Assembly: GCA_014621425.1 (NCBI GenBank)
Contig: JAANBB010000058.1
Span: 88,381-152,380, forward strand
DNA from: Cylindrodendrum hubeiense
Lineage: Eukaryota; Ascomycota; Sordariomycetes; Hypocreales; Nectriaceae
Reading direction: 5' to 3'
Length of the DNA stretch: 64,000 nucleotides
The notes below the pieces were generated by a model. The model was not told the origin of the DNA, did no database searches, and worked only from the letters and a program-made list of their open reading frames with translations. The position numbers and the translations under genes are program-made. Shown here one piece after another: positions 10,362-22,441 of the stretch. Positions within the stretch are counted from its first letter, which is position 1. Each line of letters begins with the position of its first letter.

Positions 10362-12439
10362 TCAATCATGAGTCCCCTCCATGATCATGCCTCGCGCATT
10401 GGGAACTCCGACTAGGATGACCCCACGGGGCACCCGGACTTCCTTAACCTTCATGCAGCCAAAGACATTCACCTCACGAATGTTAGGGCATGCTCGGAAG
10501 ATGCTCCCTAGCACGAAATCCGTCACCTCCTCACAAAACGAAATCTCCAACTCTCGTAGTTCGGGGTAATTGGCTTTATCGTTGAACACCTCCTCAAAAG
10601 TCTCACGAGAGATGTGACGGCAAGCGTGTACATTAAGGCAACGCAACTTCTGCCCGGAATGAGCCATCAATGCTTTGAACCCCTCGCTACAGAGTCCAAT
10701 GTTGTCGGGATTGTCGCGCGGCCGAGTTGAGTCAAGCTGTCGGCATTTCTGAAAATCGACAATGTGCAAGGGCGGGTTCACCCACTCCGTAAAGAGGTTG
10801 GCGAATCCACTGTCGGTGATGAACTCGCTGTCGGTGATGCGAAGTTTGGTGAGGGAACGACAATGCTCCTTGATTGCATTCAGGAGTTCATCATTGACGG
10901 CGGGGACGATTTTGAGCGAAAACGTCTGAAGCTTCTGTCCGATTTTTGAAATGGCGTGAGTGTAGGCGGCAGTGGATGTTGGCGTCTGCAGTTGAAGACC
11001 GAGGTGCTCAAGGCTGGATAACTCCCCCAGGGACTTGACACCCGTATCAGAGACTTGCTGGTTGTTCTCAATCTTCAATCGGGCTAGATTTGGGCAATGC
11101 CCTCTAAGCATTGCCACACTATCGTCGCCGAAGTGTTTATCAGTGTAGTAAACTTGAAGACCCTTCAAGGCCTTACCCTTGGCAACGAAGAACTCGTGCC
11201 ACTTTTCTTCGCTGAGAAGGTTTGCGCCATGGAGATAGAATGATTCGAGCGAAATGTCGCGGCTTAAGAGGTAATCCATCACCTCATCCTTGAACTGAAT
11301 ACCACAGCGAATCTTGAGCCGGCGAAGGTTGGGCGACACTTGGAAGATGCTGACGTAGTCTTGCTCTCCAAGCTTCGCTCCATCATAAATGTGAACCGTC
11401 TCAGTGGTGGGTTGCACAAATAGTGGGAGTGTCTCTGGCTTCAATAAGCGCCGCTTTGAGAACATTCGTGCAATCTTGTCAACCAAGTGATCAGGCAAGT
11501 CACCAAGACTGTCTGCTAAATCGACGTTCTTGGCTAAGGTCTGCACGCAGAGCGTTACTAGGCTTTTGGTGCCAACATCACCATCGAGAATTCTGCTTTG
11601 GATAGCTCGTCGTCTGCCAACACCACCCGCAGCAGCCTGCTTTCGCGGCTTCTTCTTTGGTTGTCCTTGTTGCTGTTCCTTGGCTACTTGACGTCCACAA
11701 GGAGCACAAAGCAGGCCACCATCGGGGCCCGCAACTGAGTATGGGGTGACGGTGAAACGCTTCTCACAAATGGCGCAGTTTTCCATTTGGCCAGGCATGG
11801 GGACGCTTCTTTGCTCATAGATGGCGCGGGCGATGTCATCTTCGTCGTCGGAATCATTAGCATGCTTCTTGCGCTTTTTGAAAACCTTGCTTGTCTTGAT
11901 TTTCTCCAACGCCTTTTCTTCGTCCTTTTCCTTCTTTGACTTCTGGTCGTCGTTCCCGCGGCGACTCGATCGCGGCCCTGAGATGACGGATTCGGCGAGT
12001 GCCTCGAGAGACTCGTCATCATCTTGTTCTGCGGCAGCAGCTTGGCGGCGACGTGCGTCGGCATCCTCTAGAATCCGTGTGGCAGAGATGTTGTGTGACT
12101 GTCAATTCATGTTAGTGACTTGATCGAAGATAAATAAGAAGGTTGGCACTCACGGCGAGGAAGTCCGTCAGTGCTGATTGACTGGATTCAGCAGCGTTAA
12201 CAGGTTGATTTCAAACTGTGGCGTTATGGGTACGCTTACGGTCCGATGACGCCGCGACTTGGCCTCGCAGGCAGATTTTGGTTATTGATTTGGTTACCAT
12301 TCTGGTTGGCGGCCTGGTTGGCGGCCTGGTTGGCGGCCTGGGCAGTCTGGTTGGCATCCTGTCCATTATTCTGGGCCTGATTCTGGCTGGCGGCATTCCT
12401 TCGGCGTGCCCTGAATGGCCGAGTTAGCTACCGTTTCAT
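10362..12439 (-). CDS. RAD7: DNA repair protein Rad7 (GG-NER complex subunit, LRR protein)
   Basis: Partner of Rad16 in the global-genome nucleotide excision repair complex, which recognises damage in non-transcribed chromatin and acts with a cullin-type ubiquitin ligase. Supported exons are 12410-12240, 12181-12154 and 12098-10362; the 28-nt exon restores the hallmark GPQSALTDFLASHNISA block near the N-terminus. Downstream come a basic/acidic linker, a CAIC...CAPC zinc-binding pair (coded near 11700-11790), and a long run of leucine-rich repeats to the C-terminus. A low-complexity NQAA/Gln-Asn stretch precedes the signature. The 5' exon is unresolved: the coding frame needs a phase-2 upstream exon before 12410, and the nearest in-frame ATG (12439) is followed by TAG after two codons. 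The span end is therefore approximate. RAD16 lies divergently next door. Confidence 0.92.
12290..12345 (-). repeat. In-frame tandem repeat coding (AANQ)n in Rad7
   Basis: Twelve-base units reading GGTTGGCGGCCT on the plus strand repeat about three times and encode alternating AAN/Q residues near the Rad7 N-terminus. Length probably varies between strains. Confidence 0.7.
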
Positions 12440-13344
12440 CCTTGTCAATAGGAAAGTAGAGGAACCAACATGGTCTTGGTAGTGAGCGCTACACTCGAGG
12501 GGCAATATCGCGGTCAGAGTTTCACAGCTGTTGGCGATTACCATCCAAGGTGTTTTGCTGGAGGAAAACGAGAAATGGCCGCCGGATTTGCGGCTGGCGC
12601 ATACAGGAGGCAAGTGGCGCCTCCATTCAATTCCAGCAGCCAGCGGGGGATCACAGGCGCGAGCCGCACCAGCACGGGATTAACACGGTGTCATGTGACC
12701 AACTGCACATTAATATGACCTTACCCACAAAATGCGCACTGTACGGGGGCTTGCAGCTGCATGCAGCGTCGCACTGATGGAGTGCAAACACACAGTGCAG
12801 ATTAATCCCCGGAGAGCCACTTAACTCCCCGGGAACGCCACGTGATTTCGCGTAGAGGGGCAACGCGGCGTCGCCCTTCCTGATCAGGCACTGTGAACTT
12901 GTGAATTGGCGGCTGTGACGACCCCAAAAAAGGAGCCACCAGTGGCAACTTTTCTTTCACCTTTACCTCACTTTCGTGCCAGTCCCTGTCACCGACACCG
13001 AAAATTCATCTCTCATTGAATGAGAACCCTCCTCCTTGCCTGTTTGTTTTCCTGTTCGGTTGTTTGAGCGTGCATGCCGCAACCGCATCGTCCCGCCGTT
13101 CCCTGTCCCACCGTCCCAGGTTCAGCTGTGCAGTAGTGTGAACTGGCAGGGGTTCTGCCTGCGTCTCACCTCGCTCAGTCCGCTGAAATCGGGATTCGTT
13201 TCCATTTCCCACCAAAGGCCACACGCTCTTTCACAAGGAACACGCATCGATTACCTTGTATGGCTGGGTTCGCCTATTGTCACTTTGATCACATTCAGAA
13301 CAGACGCCGGCCTTTGACGCTGCTGTGTCAACTAAGCCGTCATC
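12440..13344. promoter_or_regulatory. Shared RAD7/RAD16 divergent promoter region
   Basis: About 0.9 kb between the divergent repair genes. It must hold both promoters and both leaders, and probably the missing RAD7 5' exon. The RAD16 side is CT-rich over roughly 12950-13140. I see no clear TATA box and no other gene. Confidence 0.6.
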
Positions 13345-16300
13345 ATGCCTCGTGGTCGCCCAGCTGCTCGGGGAGCATCCACCCCATCCTCTGCAGTAAA
13401 TGGTAAGTTACGAACATGTTCGACCTCTGAGCTTATTCACTGATAGCCAATATCTCAGATTCTCGGGATGCCTCATCCACCGGGACAGGCCGCTTGACCC
13501 GATCTTCCTCTACTAGGAACCTGGTTGCTTCATCTGCTATCGCTGTTGTGGATGCTGCGGAACCCTTAACGGCGCCCAGCACTGGGGAAAAGCGCCCCAG
13601 AGGTCGTCCTAGAAAGGTGACACTGGCTGCAGATGACATGGCTTCCCCTGATCCTGCCCCTGCTAGAAGACCTCGTGGAAGACCAAGCAAGGCTTCCCTG
13701 CTTGGCAGCGAGTCGGTTTCTACAGCACCAACCCCAGTAGAGGGCACCTCCGAAAGCGAATATTCGACACCGGGAACCAGTATGGTGCCCACACCTGCTA
13801 CTACTGATCTGAATAAATCTTTCTCGTCTTTTGAGGTACATGTTCCTGGGCCATCCCGCCAAACTGGCCCAGACCGGGAGCGTGGACTTCGAAACAGCAT
13901 GTACTCCATGAAGTCCGCGCCAAAAAGCAAGAAAGCCGTGATCGGTGATACCGATGATGAGGATGAAGGCTTCTCGGACACATCACCGGATGCAAAGGTA
14001 GCTCGTCGACTCCAGGAAGAGGAGTTCGCAAATACCAGCACAGCTGCCCCGACTCCTCTACCGACGCGTCGCAGAAACACTCGAGCCACAGTCTCTGCCA
14101 TTTCTGCTTCATCCCCAGCTCCTGCTAAACTCCCAATGACAAAGCGAGGCAGGGCTTCAACTGCCTCCAGCAATAAGCTCAGTCGCCCACCAAAGAAGGC
14201 CAAAGTCATTGCCGACTCCGAAGACTCTGATATTGACATGGATGCCGAAATAGCTGCCGCGGTTGGTCTTGAAGGGGGTCAGGATGTCTTTGACTCAGAA
14301 GCCGATGCTTCTTTTGCAGACACGAACGAGGCTAGTGACGACGATGGTGGCGACGGTGATTCGAGTGAAGACGATGCACCATTGGCAAAGAGACTTGTAA
14401 GAACCAAACCAGCAGCGCGAACTTCTTTGGCCAAGGTGAAACGCCCCATCTTACCACTGCCGACACATCCTGTTGCCAATACAACCCAGAACTCGGCCCT
14501 GGACGACATCTCAGATACCCTTAGCGATGCCGCAATTGATGCCCTACTTACTGGATCCTCGGAGATGTCATCTGTGGCTAGTGGCCTGAGCTCTGCCGAC
14601 AATAGTGATACCGGTATTGATCAGGACCGACAAAATCTGCGAAGAATCGCCCAGGAACGACGGGGTTTCAGAAGACCGGGGAATAATGGGCGCCTTAAGA
14701 AGGAGCGTGACCGCCTTGAGGCCAACCACCCTGAGATCAAGACCATGTGGCAGGATCTAGAAAACATGCCTGTTCTCAAAGCTGGCAGGGCACTCCAACC
14801 CCAATCGATCTCTCGGCAACTCAAACCCTTTCAACTGGAGGGCCTTGCGTGGATGGTGGCCATGGAGAAGATCGAGTGGAAGGGTGGTCTTCTCGGTGAC
14901 GAGATGGGTCTGGGCAAGACCATTCAGGCCGTCTCACTCATCATGTCAGATTATCCCGCCAAGCAACCGTCCCTCGTCCTGGTACCACCTGTTGCATTGA
15001 TGCAATGGCAGCAAGAGATCAAGTCCTACACAGATGGCACGCTCAAAACGTTCGTTTATCATGGCACAAATCAAAAGACCAAGACCATGACCGCCAAAGA
15101 GCTCAAGAAATACGACGTTATCATGATGTCGTATAACAGCCTTGAATCTATGTACCGGAAACAGGAAAAAGGGTTCAAGCGGAAAGACGGCATCTACAAG
15201 GAGAAGAGTGTAATTCACTCCATCACCTTCCACCGAGCCATCCTAGATGAGGCTCATTGCATCAAGACAAGAACCACGATGACCGCGAAGGCATGTTTCG
15301 CTCTCAAGACTAACTTCCGATGGTGTTTGACAGGAACACCCCTACAGAACCGAATCGGAGAATTCTTCTCCTTGGTTCGGTTCCTCAATATCAGCCCGTT
15401 CGCATCTTATCTCTGCAAGCAATGCCCATGTTCTACTCTCGAATGGACCATGGATGAGGACAGTCGCTGCAGTCATTGCAACCATGCCGGTATGCAACAC
15501 GTGTCCGTCTTCAACCAGGAGCTTCTCAACCCCATTCAGAAGTTCGGCAACCTTGGTCCAGGACGTGAAGCTTTCAGGAAGCTTCGGTTGATGACGGATC
15601 GCATCATGTTGCGTCGGCTGAAGAAGGACCACACAAACTCCATGGAGCTCCCTGTCAAGGAGATTTACGTCGATCGCCAGTTTTTTGGAGAAGAGGAGAA
15701 CGACTTCGCCAACAGCATCATGACCAGTGGTAAGCGCAAATTCGACACTTACGTCGCCCAAGGTGTGCTCCTTAACAACTACGCCAACATTTTCGGTTTG
15801 ATCATGCAAATGCGCCAAGTTGCCGATCATCCAGATCTCATCCTCAAGAAACATGCAGATGGCGGCCAGAATGTCATGGTATGCTGTATCTGTGATGAAC
15901 CCGCCGAAGACACGGTTCGCAGCCGATGCAAGCACGACTTTTGCAGGGCTTGCGTTGGTGGCTATGTCCGCTCGACGGCTGAACCTGATTGCCCGCGGTG
16001 CCATATTCCCCTGTCAATTGATCTCGAACAGCCCGAGATTGAGCAGGATGAACACCTCGTGAAGAAGAATTCGATCATCAACCGAATTAAGATGGAGAAC
16101 TGGACTTCCTCGTCGAAGATTGAGTTGCTTGTGCACGAGCTTCACAAGCTCCGCTCTGATAATGCGTCTCACAAGTCCATCATCTTCTCGCAGTTTACCA
16201 CAATGCTGCAACTTATCGAGTGGCGACTCCGCAGAGCTGGAATCACTACGGTCATGCTTGACGGAAGCATGACTCCTGCTCAGCGACAAGCCTCTATCGA

Positions 16301-16691
16301 GCATTTCATGACCAACATCAACGTCGAATGCTTCTTGGTGTCGCTCAAGGCTGGTGGCGTGGCGCTCAACCTGACGGAAGCATCGCGAGTCTTCATCGTT
16401 GACCCGTAAGTCTAATTATCGTCCAGCATCTTCGGATAGAGTCATGACTAACTTGTATATAGGTGGTGGAACCCCGCAGCTGAGTGGCAGTCTGCTGATC
16501 GATGCCACCGTATCGGCCAGACCCGGCCCTGTACCATCACCCGGCTCTGTATCGAGGATTCAGTCGAGAGCCGCATGGTTTTGATCCAGGAAAAGAAGAC
16601 AAACATGATCCACTCGACTGTCAATGGTGATGACAAGGCGATGGACTCTCTCAGCCCCGAGGACATGCAGTTCCTTTTCCGTGGCTCCTAA
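13345..16691 (+). CDS. RAD16: DNA repair protein Rad16 (SNF2 ATPase with RING finger)
   Basis: SWI2/SNF2-family ATPase and ubiquitin ligase of the GG-NER complex, working with Rad7 in chromatin. Three exons, 13345-13402, 13459-16405 and 16463-16691, join in phase to 1077 residues. The N-terminal third is disordered, acidic and Ser-rich, with two AT-hook-like motifs (PRGRPRK near 67 and RRPRGRPSK near 89). The ATPase shows DEMGLGKT (about 499-506), DEAH (about 614) and [10 protein letters not shown]3HC4 RING ([20 protein letters not shown]...CPRC, about 828-870) is inserted before the C-terminal helicase half, exactly the Rad16/Rad5 arrangement. The last exon supplies [11 protein letters not shown] and HRIGQTRP, the final helicase motifs. 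Absence of a HIRAN domain favours Rad16 over Rad5. Confidence 0.96.
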
Positions 16692-17550
16692 GTCACGCAA
16701 CTGGTATCATGTCTTTCTCATTTTCTACTTGCTTTACGTTTTGATGCTTGCTATTTCGCATGATGAAGCATTGCCTTCATCTGGTGTTTGTTCTCGAAAA
16801 TTATAGGCATTGTTCTTGATCACCCATTCGGGTGATGTGCGCGACCACGATAACGACTCAACTGGCATTATGGCCAGGAATTAAGAAAGCGACGGTTAGG
16901 GGAGGCGCATGGGAGTTGGGCGGAGGACTTTGCTCAGGAGGCCAGACTAGTAGCCGGGGGAGTCAATCATGTCGTGCTGCCGTTAAAGGCATATTCACAT
17001 TCTATGTACGTATACTTGTTAGTCAACAGACGGGAAGACTACATCTTCACCTTATGATAGTAGGGGCGACCGAACGTCACTATTCGTAATACTATCTCTT
17101 GCGTTAGTAAAAATCACTCTAGAGAGTACTTGTTCATAGGGAAAGGGACATTGCGCAGTTGAGGCATGCATATGTTCTAATATTTTGGAAAGCCCTTGTC
17201 ACGGGCAGTGTCTATGTTCATGATACGGATAACAAAGTCACCGTAAGCATATCGGCAGCCAAATTGGTCCAATCCAGATCGTTCTTTTCTATCTATGTAC
17301 ACTCAATATTTTAAGCGTCTTTAAACCACAAAGTAGTGTGGACCGCATCTCTGCACTCCAAGCTGGAGAAGTGAGATTCCAAAAAAGTTCTATCAAATCA
17401 GTCCCCCAGGGGGAAAGCAGTGAAGGAAGGTAACATGGGCAACGGGTGGCTGAAGATCACCCTTTTTTACAAAAGAGGGCCTTGCCACACCGAAGCGGGA
17501 TGTGATTGTCCTTTGCCTCTTACGACAAGTCGACGGCACAATCAACACAC
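16692..17550. other. Convergent 3' spacer, RAD16/ODC
   Basis: About 860 bp between the 3' ends of RAD16 (+) and ODC (-). AT-richer than the genes; no gene or RNA recognised. Confidence 0.5.
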
Positions 17551-18951
17551 TCAGAGATCAAGGAGGGCCTTGGCACCGGGCTCGCTGCAGACGTAGATGA
17601 CATCGTGGGCGTTGGAAAAGCCGTTGAACTGAGTGGCAGAGCACTTGGTGTAAGCACCCATCTCCTCAAAGTAGAGCCAGTCGCCAACATCCAGGATGGG
17701 ATCGAAGCGGGTGCTCTCGGTGATGCGGTCGATACCATCGCAGGTAGGGCCCCAGACGGAGTACTCGAAGCCCTCGCCAACGGGAGTTGGGTTGGCAGCA
17801 GAAGTATCGTAGATGGTCTTACCGCCAACGCGAAGGATCTTGGCGATGGGGTTCTGGTGGTCAAAGATGATGTTGGAGAAGTTGCCGTAGACGCCGTCGT
17901 TGACGTAAACCATGTAGCCCTTGCCATCCAGGGTGGGATCCTCGACGGTGCGGCGGGCGATGATGTTGCAGGCGATGGTGAAAGCCGTGGCGACGTAGTA
18001 GCGGCCAGGCTCAGCAATGATCTCGATGTTGCTGTGGGGAGGGAAGAACTCGTCCAGAGCGCCGCTGAGAACGCTGGCCATGGCCTCGAAGCAGTCGCCA
18101 CTGAAGCCACCACCGACATCAAGGGTGCGCATGTTGAAGCCGAGCTCATGGGCCCGCTGGAAAACCAGGTGGGCATCGCGAACAGCCTTGTAGTAGGCCA
18201 GGGGATCCGAAGCACCAGAGCCGACGTGGAAGCTGACACCCACAACGCTGAGGCCGAGGTCCTTGGCGAGAGCGAGGAGGCTCTCGGTGGTATCCATAGC
18301 AGCGCCAAACTTCATGCTGAAGCGGCACAAACTTTCGCTGTCGTCGGTCATGATGCGGAGGAAGAGCTCGGCGCCGGGGAAAAGCTTGGCGATCTTGTAC
18401 AGCTCGTCGGCATTGTCAAAGGTCATCTGCTTGACGCCCGCGGACTTGACGAATCGGACGTAGGAGTTGGTCTTGCAGGGCTGAGCGTAGATGATGCGGT
18501 CGGGGCTGAGGCCCATGCCAAGGACCTGTTCGATCTCCGTCTTGGAAGCACAGTCGAAGCCGGTGCCAAGCTCAGCGAGGAGCTTGATGACCTGAGGGTC
18601 GGGGTTACACTTGACGGCTAAAGCAAGGGTCAGATTTGGTCGAGGGATTGGAGTAGAGGCATCTGGCTTACCATAGAATGGACGAATACGAGGGAGGTTC
18701 TTCTTCCAGCGAATGTGCTGACGGTAGACCTCGCCGAGGTCGGCGACGAAGAAGGTGTCTTCTTCACCAGGGTCGCACAACTCATGGTCAATGGCCTGCA
18801 CACGCTGGTGCAGGGCATCGCCAATAAGTTGCTTGGGGTTAATCACGCCATGTTGCTGAATAGAGTCCAAGAAGATGGAATTCTTCAATGCGACATTGGT
18901 ATGATTTGCATTGTTGGTGTAGTTGTCGAGGACAGCCGTTGCCATAACCAT
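17551..18951 (-). CDS. SPE1: Ornithine decarboxylase
   Basis: PLP enzyme converting ornithine to putrescine, the first committed step of polyamine synthesis, in the cytosol. Exons 18951-18672 and 18617-17551, split by a 54-nt intron, give 448 residues. The intron interrupts the PLP-lysine motif, which reads FYAVKCNP after splicing (Lys96). Other marks are HVGSG, the DVGGGF glycine loop, EPGRYYV, and WGPTCDGID with the active-site cysteine (about Cys386). It belongs to the eukaryotic group IV decarboxylases and is likely a homodimer. The start at 18951 is followed by a second in-frame ATG two codons on. The sense strand has no AUG for about 900 nt upstream, suggesting a long open leader; polyamine-responsive control through a long leader is known for Neurospora ODC, and I infer something similar here. 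Confidence 0.97.
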   Translation of the reverse strand: MVMATAVLDNYTNNANHTNVALKNSIFLDSIQQHGVINPKQLIGDALHQRVQAIDHELCDPGEEDTFFVADLGEVYRQHIRWKKNLPRIRPFYGKPDASTPIPRPNLTLALAVKCNPDPQVIKLLAELGTGFDCASKTEIEQVLGMGLSPDRIIYAQPCKTNSYVRFVKSAGVKQMTFDNADELYKIAKLFPGAELFLRIMTDDSESLCRFSMKFGAAMDTTESLLALAKDLGLSVVGVSFHVGSGASDPLAYYKAVRDAHLVFQRAHELGFNMRTLDVGGGFSGDCFEAMASVLSGALDEFFPPHSNIEIIAEPGRYYVATAFTIACNIIARRTVEDPTLDGKGYMVYVNDGVYGNFSNIIFDHQNPIAKILRVGGKTIYDTSAANPTPVGEGFEYSVWGPTCDGIDRITESTRFDPILDVGDWLYFEEMGAYTKCSATQFNGFSNAHDVIYVCSEPGAKALLDL

Positions 18952-19856
18952 ATCCCAAACAGTTGCGGGGTGCGACCGGGGATAGACTGAGAGGACGAAT
19001 TGGGGAGAAAGACCGGCGGAGAAACGTCGAGAGGGCGTGAAACACGGATTCCTCGGAGACGTTTGGTGGAGAGGGTGTTGTAGAAGTAGCTTAACCTTTC
19101 AGGTCAAGCAGGTGTTAAGGTGGTCGAAAGCGGTAGCTGACTGGTCCCTCGGTGGACTGGCGAGGCCTCCTCGACTCTTCCTCAGCGAGAGGAAGAACCT
19201 TTTGATTCCTCCTATGCGGCAGCTGGTGGTCGTCGGAAGTCGACGGGGGAGTGTTGTATTCGGGGTCGTGCAAGACGAAGAGATCGAAGAGCTTATGCGA
19301 AGGCGACTGCAGTAGGAGGAGGGATGACGTTGATGATGTGGGAAGTCTTGCGAAGACTGAAATCTTTGTCGCTGACGAAGCTCACGGCCAGAGTAGCCGT
19401 GGTGAAGGGGTTGCCTTTGAAAAGACCAAAGGCAGGCCTAGGGGGTGTTTTTGGAAAAGGGGTAGAGACAAAGCTCTGGTGGTGTTGCTGTTGTCTTGTC
19501 TTTTGCGCGGGAGAGTCAGCAAAAAGGTGGTTGTCGCAGCGGGATGCGAGGAGGCGGGAGGAGGAGAGAAGGAGAGGAGGATGATGCTGGGAGCAGAGCA
19601 GAGCAGAATGGGGAGGAAGGGTCGGGCTGATAAAGGCGAGACTCGTTGTGAATGTCCCAATTGATTGGCGGGATCCGGATGAGAACACGAGCAAAAAGAC
19701 CCGTGTGCTTGTGCTTGTGGTGTGTGGATGGATGTGGTGGAGGTGTGTGAGGCGGGAGGTGTGTACGGTGAGCGAGGTGGGACAATCAAGCGATTATGCC
19801 CTGTGACGTTGACACCAGCGCCAGCGAGAGAGGGGCAGGAGCCGAAAAAATTTGAC
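18952..19856 (-). promoter_or_regulatory. AUG-free ODC leader/promoter region
   Basis: Reading the minus strand, no ATG occurs in about 905 bases before the ODC start; the first is at 19859-19857. The sense strand is strongly pyrimidine-rich in 19540-19620. About 14 ATGs would be expected by chance, so this looks like a selected, uORF-free 5' leader plus core promoter. Confidence 0.55.
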
Positions 19857-22441
19857 ATGATTTTTTTTGGCAAGGATTCAAGGAGGGGGAGGAGCGATGC
19901 GGGCTGTGGCGCAGCAGGGGGGCATAGCTAGGTAGGTATCTAGACACTTACTTTGGGGGAAACGAGACCTGGACAGCGAAATGCTCGGCGCAACACTGCA
20001 GGAAACTGAGGGATGATCCGGGGGTTGGAAGGGTGCGTGTGGTCTGCCGTCGAATGTGACAATGGATAAAAGGTCAAGTTGAAATTTGGAGGGATGGACA
20101 GACGACAAGGTGGATAGACGGATCCATGGCATGGGCGGTGGGCACTCCCTCGTCCCCGGCGCTACGGGCCTTCCGGGTAAGCTTCCATGTTTTTTTCGTT
20201 CGCTAAACCCAGAGCTTCGGGCGTCAATGAAGCCTGGCCCCGACTGGACGGGCAGGCAGGTACCTGGGCTGCTGGCTGCTGGTTGGCACGGCGTAGCTTA
20301 CAGTGCCTGGGCGCGCAGGCCAGTCAGCTCGGCGCTGGGGAGCTGGCTTGGCCGCGTTGCGTAACTCGATGCCGATCTGTGGCTGAGGAGGCGTTCTCCC
20401 GCGAGCTTGTTACTTACGACGTAGTACTCGTGTGCATCTGCCGCCCGTCATCTTTCAGCCGTCATCGTTGCGCCGTCGACATCTGCCACAGGGCATCCAT
20501 CCGCCACAGGGCGCCATTCACCACCACACCACAGCCCTAATGCACTTCAAGTACAATATGCCGCTGGACTCGGCGCATAGCTGCCCTGGGCAACTGACAG
20601 CTAGGCCAAAGCGGCATATCCCCCCCTCTCCTTCTCCTCCTTGCCCGTTGTGTAACAGGTTTGCCCTGGAACCCACCTCGATATGCCATGCAAGCTTCCT
20701 TTTCCATGCTTGTCTTGCGGAGAGCGACTAGGCTGCGGTTCATTGGCTGGGACCGCATCCGCCGGGAGTACCACGGAGTACGTACCTAGCGTCCGGCCCC
20801 ACCTCCGGACGTGGCTGGCTGGTGGGGAGCACTGAGAGGGAGCCAGGCTTTGCAAAAATGACTCTACACCGACAGAGACACCGAAAGGTGCGGGAACTCT
20901 GCGGTTGGGGGCTTTGCTGCACTTGTTCTGCACCCGTTCAGGGAGAAAACCTTTGTGCCCTAGGCCTTGCCCGTTTCACCACGTGTCGTTATGTAACATT
21001 GCTCCATGCTAGACTGCCAGACCATGACATCAGGAGACGTTGGGAGAGACACGGCATTGCCCAACATCGAAGGCCTGCCTCCAGTTGCTTCCCGTCTTCT
21101 AGACCGCAACTCCAGCCATCGCCGATGAAGTCCCCTCACCTGTGTAACACGCAGCACGGGTCCCTAAAACGTCCGTCTCAGTTGGTAACTCAAAGCCCCA
21201 TCCGTACATCAAATTCCCTCAGCCAATCTATCCACCTGGCTCACATGCCACTCACTCAGTGGCTTCAGCCTGTCGGTTACGAGCGGCACCGCAGAGTACC
21301 TATGTAGACCGAGGACCGGATGTTCTAGGCCTTTCCCCTTCCCAGTTGCCCCGGTCCCTACCGAATTATAGTACCATACACAGCAACTCCAATTACGTAC
21401 TTCATCGAGCCCTAATGCAAATTCGAGGTCAGCAGCTTTTCTCGTCAGCCCATTGCCTGTTCAGCTCCCTGGCAGATCGCTTGTTTACTTGGGTTTGTGA
21501 ACATGTCATCAACGCTGGTCCGTTGCCATATTGAATACGATCTTTCAACTGCCTTCATTTATTCACGCCCCTCTAAACCTAGAATATTGATAATATTTAT
21601 AATATTTACCACCATTCAACTACGTTCGACGTCTCCTTCCGTTTCAATCAAGGTCCCATAAAGTTACTCCAGGCGGTCACTGGCTCGTTCCCCGGCTGTC
21701 TCAACTCGCACCACAACTCCTCGTAATACAAGTGCACGACCAAAAAGAAACCCTCACAGCACAGCCTCTATGTCATAAGTTACCCCCGGGTTTGTATGTA
21801 CTCCGCTCTTTAGTCCGGTAAAAATCCAACGCTCAAGGACTCCGGCTCTGAGAGAACTAGCTCAACCTCCTCCTCCGCACCCCTAACCAACCTCCACCAT
21901 CAGCCTAGCACCAGTCCCCATTACCCCACAACCTCGCTCCCCCTGATTCCCTGTGCTTGGTGCTTGCGCTCCGCAGCGCCAAGGTTCTAGAGTCGGCGAG
22001 GTGTAGGTTCACGAAAATAGGTGTATCGGTGTCCGGGAGGAGGAGGGAAAGGGGGTTGGGGGAGGTGATATCAAATCTTGCTCTTGCGTTGCTCTGTGAT
22101 CTCTATGCCATGGAAGAAAGGGCAAAGAGATGTATCGTATCTGAACGCGTGTCAAAATGCCCTTCCCATGCAAAGAGAAGGGCTCATTTGCAATATGTGG
22201 CCGGACATGGGAGTCGCAGACAGCTTCATCGCCTAAAGGCGTTTCGTCATGTTAAATGTGAGGAGGGTCATCTATGTGTCGTATGTTATGTACACGTTCA
22301 TCGTACAGGGTCAGCCGCCCTTCATCTATCGTTCCCGACTCTCGTTGCGCATGTCTGAACCATAATCTCTATAATGTGGTTAGCATGCATGCAAGCATGT
22401 AAATGCAGCAAGTAGATCGAGAAGGTTGCCCTTCATCCACT
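19857..22441. other. ODC upstream to CYM1 3' flank, no gene recognised
   Basis: About 2.6 kb holding the distal ODC promoter and the 3' flank of CYM1. It contains TACCTA/GTACGTAC-type short motifs (20765-20790) and AT-rich patches (21580-21620). ORFs here are short, overlapping and without domains. Confidence 0.5.

Noticed and set aside
13433..14239. 268-residue ORF antisense to RAD16
   Set aside because: Lies opposite the Ser/Pro-rich disordered part of Rad16 and has no recognisable features. RAD16 coding is certain on the other strand.
17506..18621. 371-residue ORF on the plus strand, antisense to ODC
   Set aside because: It mirrors the ODC exon; strong codon bias leaves the opposite frame open. 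The composition is low in aromatic residues and rich in Val, Asp, Gly and Ala, with no domain.
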